DNA of 64,000 nucleotides from assembly GCA_019163175.1 (NCBI GenBank), contig JAFLKN010000013.1:53428-117427 (forward strand), in the 5' to 3' direction. The notes beneath the pieces are model-generated. The model was given only the letters and a program-made list of their open reading frames with translations. It ran no database searches and was not told the origin of the DNA. Positions 62,715 to 64,000 of this stretch are shown here, piece after piece (the first letter of the stretch is position 1; the number at the start of each line of letters is the position of its first letter). The stretch comes from Prolixibacteraceae bacterium (GTDB lineage Bacteria > Bacteroidota > Bacteroidia > Bacteroidales > Prolixibacteraceae). Made by a program: the position numbers and the translations under genes.

Positions 62715-63905
62715 TTATTCTGAAAACTCGAAATTCCAAACCACCAACTGATTTCCCATAGCTATCAGGATTGATTGGTCGCCGGGTAGGAAAGTGAATG
62801 AAGGACGGGCATCGCTAAGCAGTTTTTCTCCGTCAATCTTTTCAAACAAGCGGCGTCCCAGCTCGAAGCGCTTTTGCAGGGTGCCTGTTTCGGTATCGTA
62901 CAAGTGAATTTCCTGAAAACGGGTTCCTTTTGAATTGATGGCAAACAACTTCTTGTTGTTGCTCATTTTAAGTTCGGGCTGTGCAATTGACATAGATGTA
63001 AATCCCTTTCTTAGTGGTTCGCGATTGACAACGTCAATCAGGTTAATGAAAGTTTGTTTGTTGTTATTTACCTGAATCGTGATTTCAGGAGTTTGGAAGG
63101 CTAGTAAAATCTCACCATCAGGCGAAAAACTAAGCCTGTAAATGAGATCGTAAAACTCGCCGATAGTTTTAATTTTTGATTTGGATTCCACATCATAAAG
63201 ACTGATCAATTGCTTGAACTTCACCGTAGCTTTTAATCCTTTTTTGTTCTTCTTAAACTGACTTTTTATATCGTCCTCGTTGATCATTTCCGAAACTGCA
63301 ATCGTTTTCCCGTCGGGGCTAAGTGCTACAGCATTGGCTGCTCCCGGTACACGAATCGATTTGTCTTTGGAGCCATCGGGCAAATTCCAGAAAGTAACTT
63401 CATCCTTATCCAGACTAACTGCGTATTTTTCGTCGCTCGAAATAGCTGCATCCTTTACATTTTCGATCGATTTAATTTGTTTTCCGGAAGTAGCATCGGC
63501 AATTTCAAAATCTACAATACGGTCTCTGTTCTGGCTGAACTCCGCATAATTTAATTCCTGAAGAACCAAGTATTTTCCGCCAACCGAATAGCTGATTTTC
63601 GATCCGTATGTCCGATCGCTGGTATTAAATTTCTGAATTACCTTGCGGCTTTCCCAGTCAATAAGTTGAACCGGAGATAACTTTTTTGAGCAGATGGCCA
63701 GTGTTTTAAGATCGGGTGACAAGGCAATTCCTGAATATTCAACTTCGTCTGAACCGAGTTTAATCCGTTCAAAATCAGAGTTGGTTGTCTGGCTCCAAAG
63801 TTCGTGCTGGCTGAACATGAAAAGGCCCAAAAGTAAAATCCGGAGCATCAACGCGCCCATTCTGAATTTCCCTTTAGGCTGATCTTTTGAATTTGTTGTC
63901 CTCAT
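62715..63905 (-). CDS. Secreted WD40/YVTN-type beta-propeller protein
   Basis: 396 residues. A hydrophobic segment (MGALMLRILLLGLFMFSQHE) ends near LWSQ. The ATG at 63905 gives a long charged lead, and the ATG at 63860 gives a more standard signal peptide. The rest is repeated WD40-like blades: SPDLKTLAICSKKLSPVQLI, SSDEKYAVSLDKDEVTFWNL, SPDGKTIAVSE and SPDGEILLAFQ. It heads the operon with the two other propeller genes; 36 nt separates it from the next. Its promoter lies at or beyond the window's right edge. Confidence 0.85.
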   Translation of the reverse strand: MRTTNSKDQPKGKFRMGALMLRILLLGLFMFSQHELWSQTTNSDFERIKLGSDEVEYSGIALSPDLKTLAICSKKLSPVQLIDWESRKVIQKFNTSDRTYGSKISYSVGGKYLVLQELNYAEFSQNRDRIVDFEIADATSGKQIKSIENVKDAAISSDEKYAVSLDKDEVTFWNLPDGSKDKSIRVPGAANAVALSPDGKTIAVSEMINEDDIKSQFKKNKKGLKATVKFKQLISLYDVESKSKIKTIGEFYDLIYRLSFSPDGEILLAFQTPEITIQVNNNKQTFINLIDVVNREPLRKGFTSMSIAQPELKMSNNKKLFAINSKGTRFQEIHLYDTETGTLQKRFELGRRLFEKIDGEKLLSDARPSFTFLPGDQSILIAMGNQLVVWNFEFSE

Positions 63906-64000
63906 CGATTCTGTTATTTGGCGTTTGAAATAAAAACACAGAGCTTCCGGCAGTGTAATTGCTTATTACCTCAAAACACCCTCAGTGAATGGAGACCTGC

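Overview
The window is a chromosomal segment of a Bacteroidota bacterium, probably of the Bacteroidales/Marinilabiliales type. Three things support this: several intergenic promoter elements of the form TAnnTTTG with no obvious Shine-Dalgarno sequences; typical phylum families (DUF4271, DUF4175, DUF4421, a TonB receptor with a carboxypeptidase-like N-domain, Por/T9SS C-terminal sorting domains); and phylum-style gene neighbourhoods (DUF4271-hemD-rnpA; DUF4175-ATPase-ybeY-mnmG; a DAHP synthase/chorismate mutase fusion). The assignment below phylum is inference. I see no rRNA, tRNA, CRISPR array, insertion sequence or prophage.

Layout. 0-6.2 kb: rpiB and a LutB-type Fe-S protein, a flippase, a glutamine cyclotransferase lipoprotein convergent with ruvB, and an orphan receiver protein. 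6.2-15.1 kb: an AT-rich leader and a co-directional run DUF4175 / RsbW-like ATPase / ybeY / mnmG / apt / uvrC that ends at a 20-bp hairpin. 15.1-23.3 kb: rsgA, exodeoxyribonuclease III, a DUF4421 protein, tdh, a GH32 fructanase and a large T9SS-exported putative metalloprotease. 23.4-25.6 kb: an aromatic operon (tyrA plus DAHP synthase/chorismate mutase) preceded by a leader peptide with eight consecutive aromatic codons and a terminator/antiterminator pair. 25.8-36.2 kb: small lipoproteins, rnpA-hemD-DUF4271, dus, a HigA-like fragment, polA-queD, a lipoprotein, an ArsR regulator and a polyprenyl synthase. 36.2-39.7 kb: phosphoenolpyruvate carboxylase followed by a gene that resembles the LCIB-type carbonic anhydrases. 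39.8-49.8 kb: a Bro-N/DinD protein, tpx, deoC, a MazG-like protein, dtd, a lipoprotein-TonB receptor pair, a CBM9-like/GH10-like pair and lplA. 49.8-57 kb: a two-component system facing a run of secreted and OmpA-type envelope proteins. 57-64 kb: galE, a MORN-repeat protein, and an operon of three different beta-propeller proteins with a small secreted protein. A decayed copy of the 3' end of one propeller gene lies about 1 kb from it.

Most interesting points: (1) the aromatic leader-peptide attenuator, whose antiterminator can be drawn directly from the sequence; (2) the PEPC plus putative LCIB-type carbonic anhydrase pair, which suggests local bicarbonate supply for anaplerosis; (3) the propeller cluster with its partial duplication; (4) a heptamer, TTCAGGA, that recurs on both strands far more often than composition predicts. 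Functions are assigned by recognising motifs and family architecture by eye; no database search was run.
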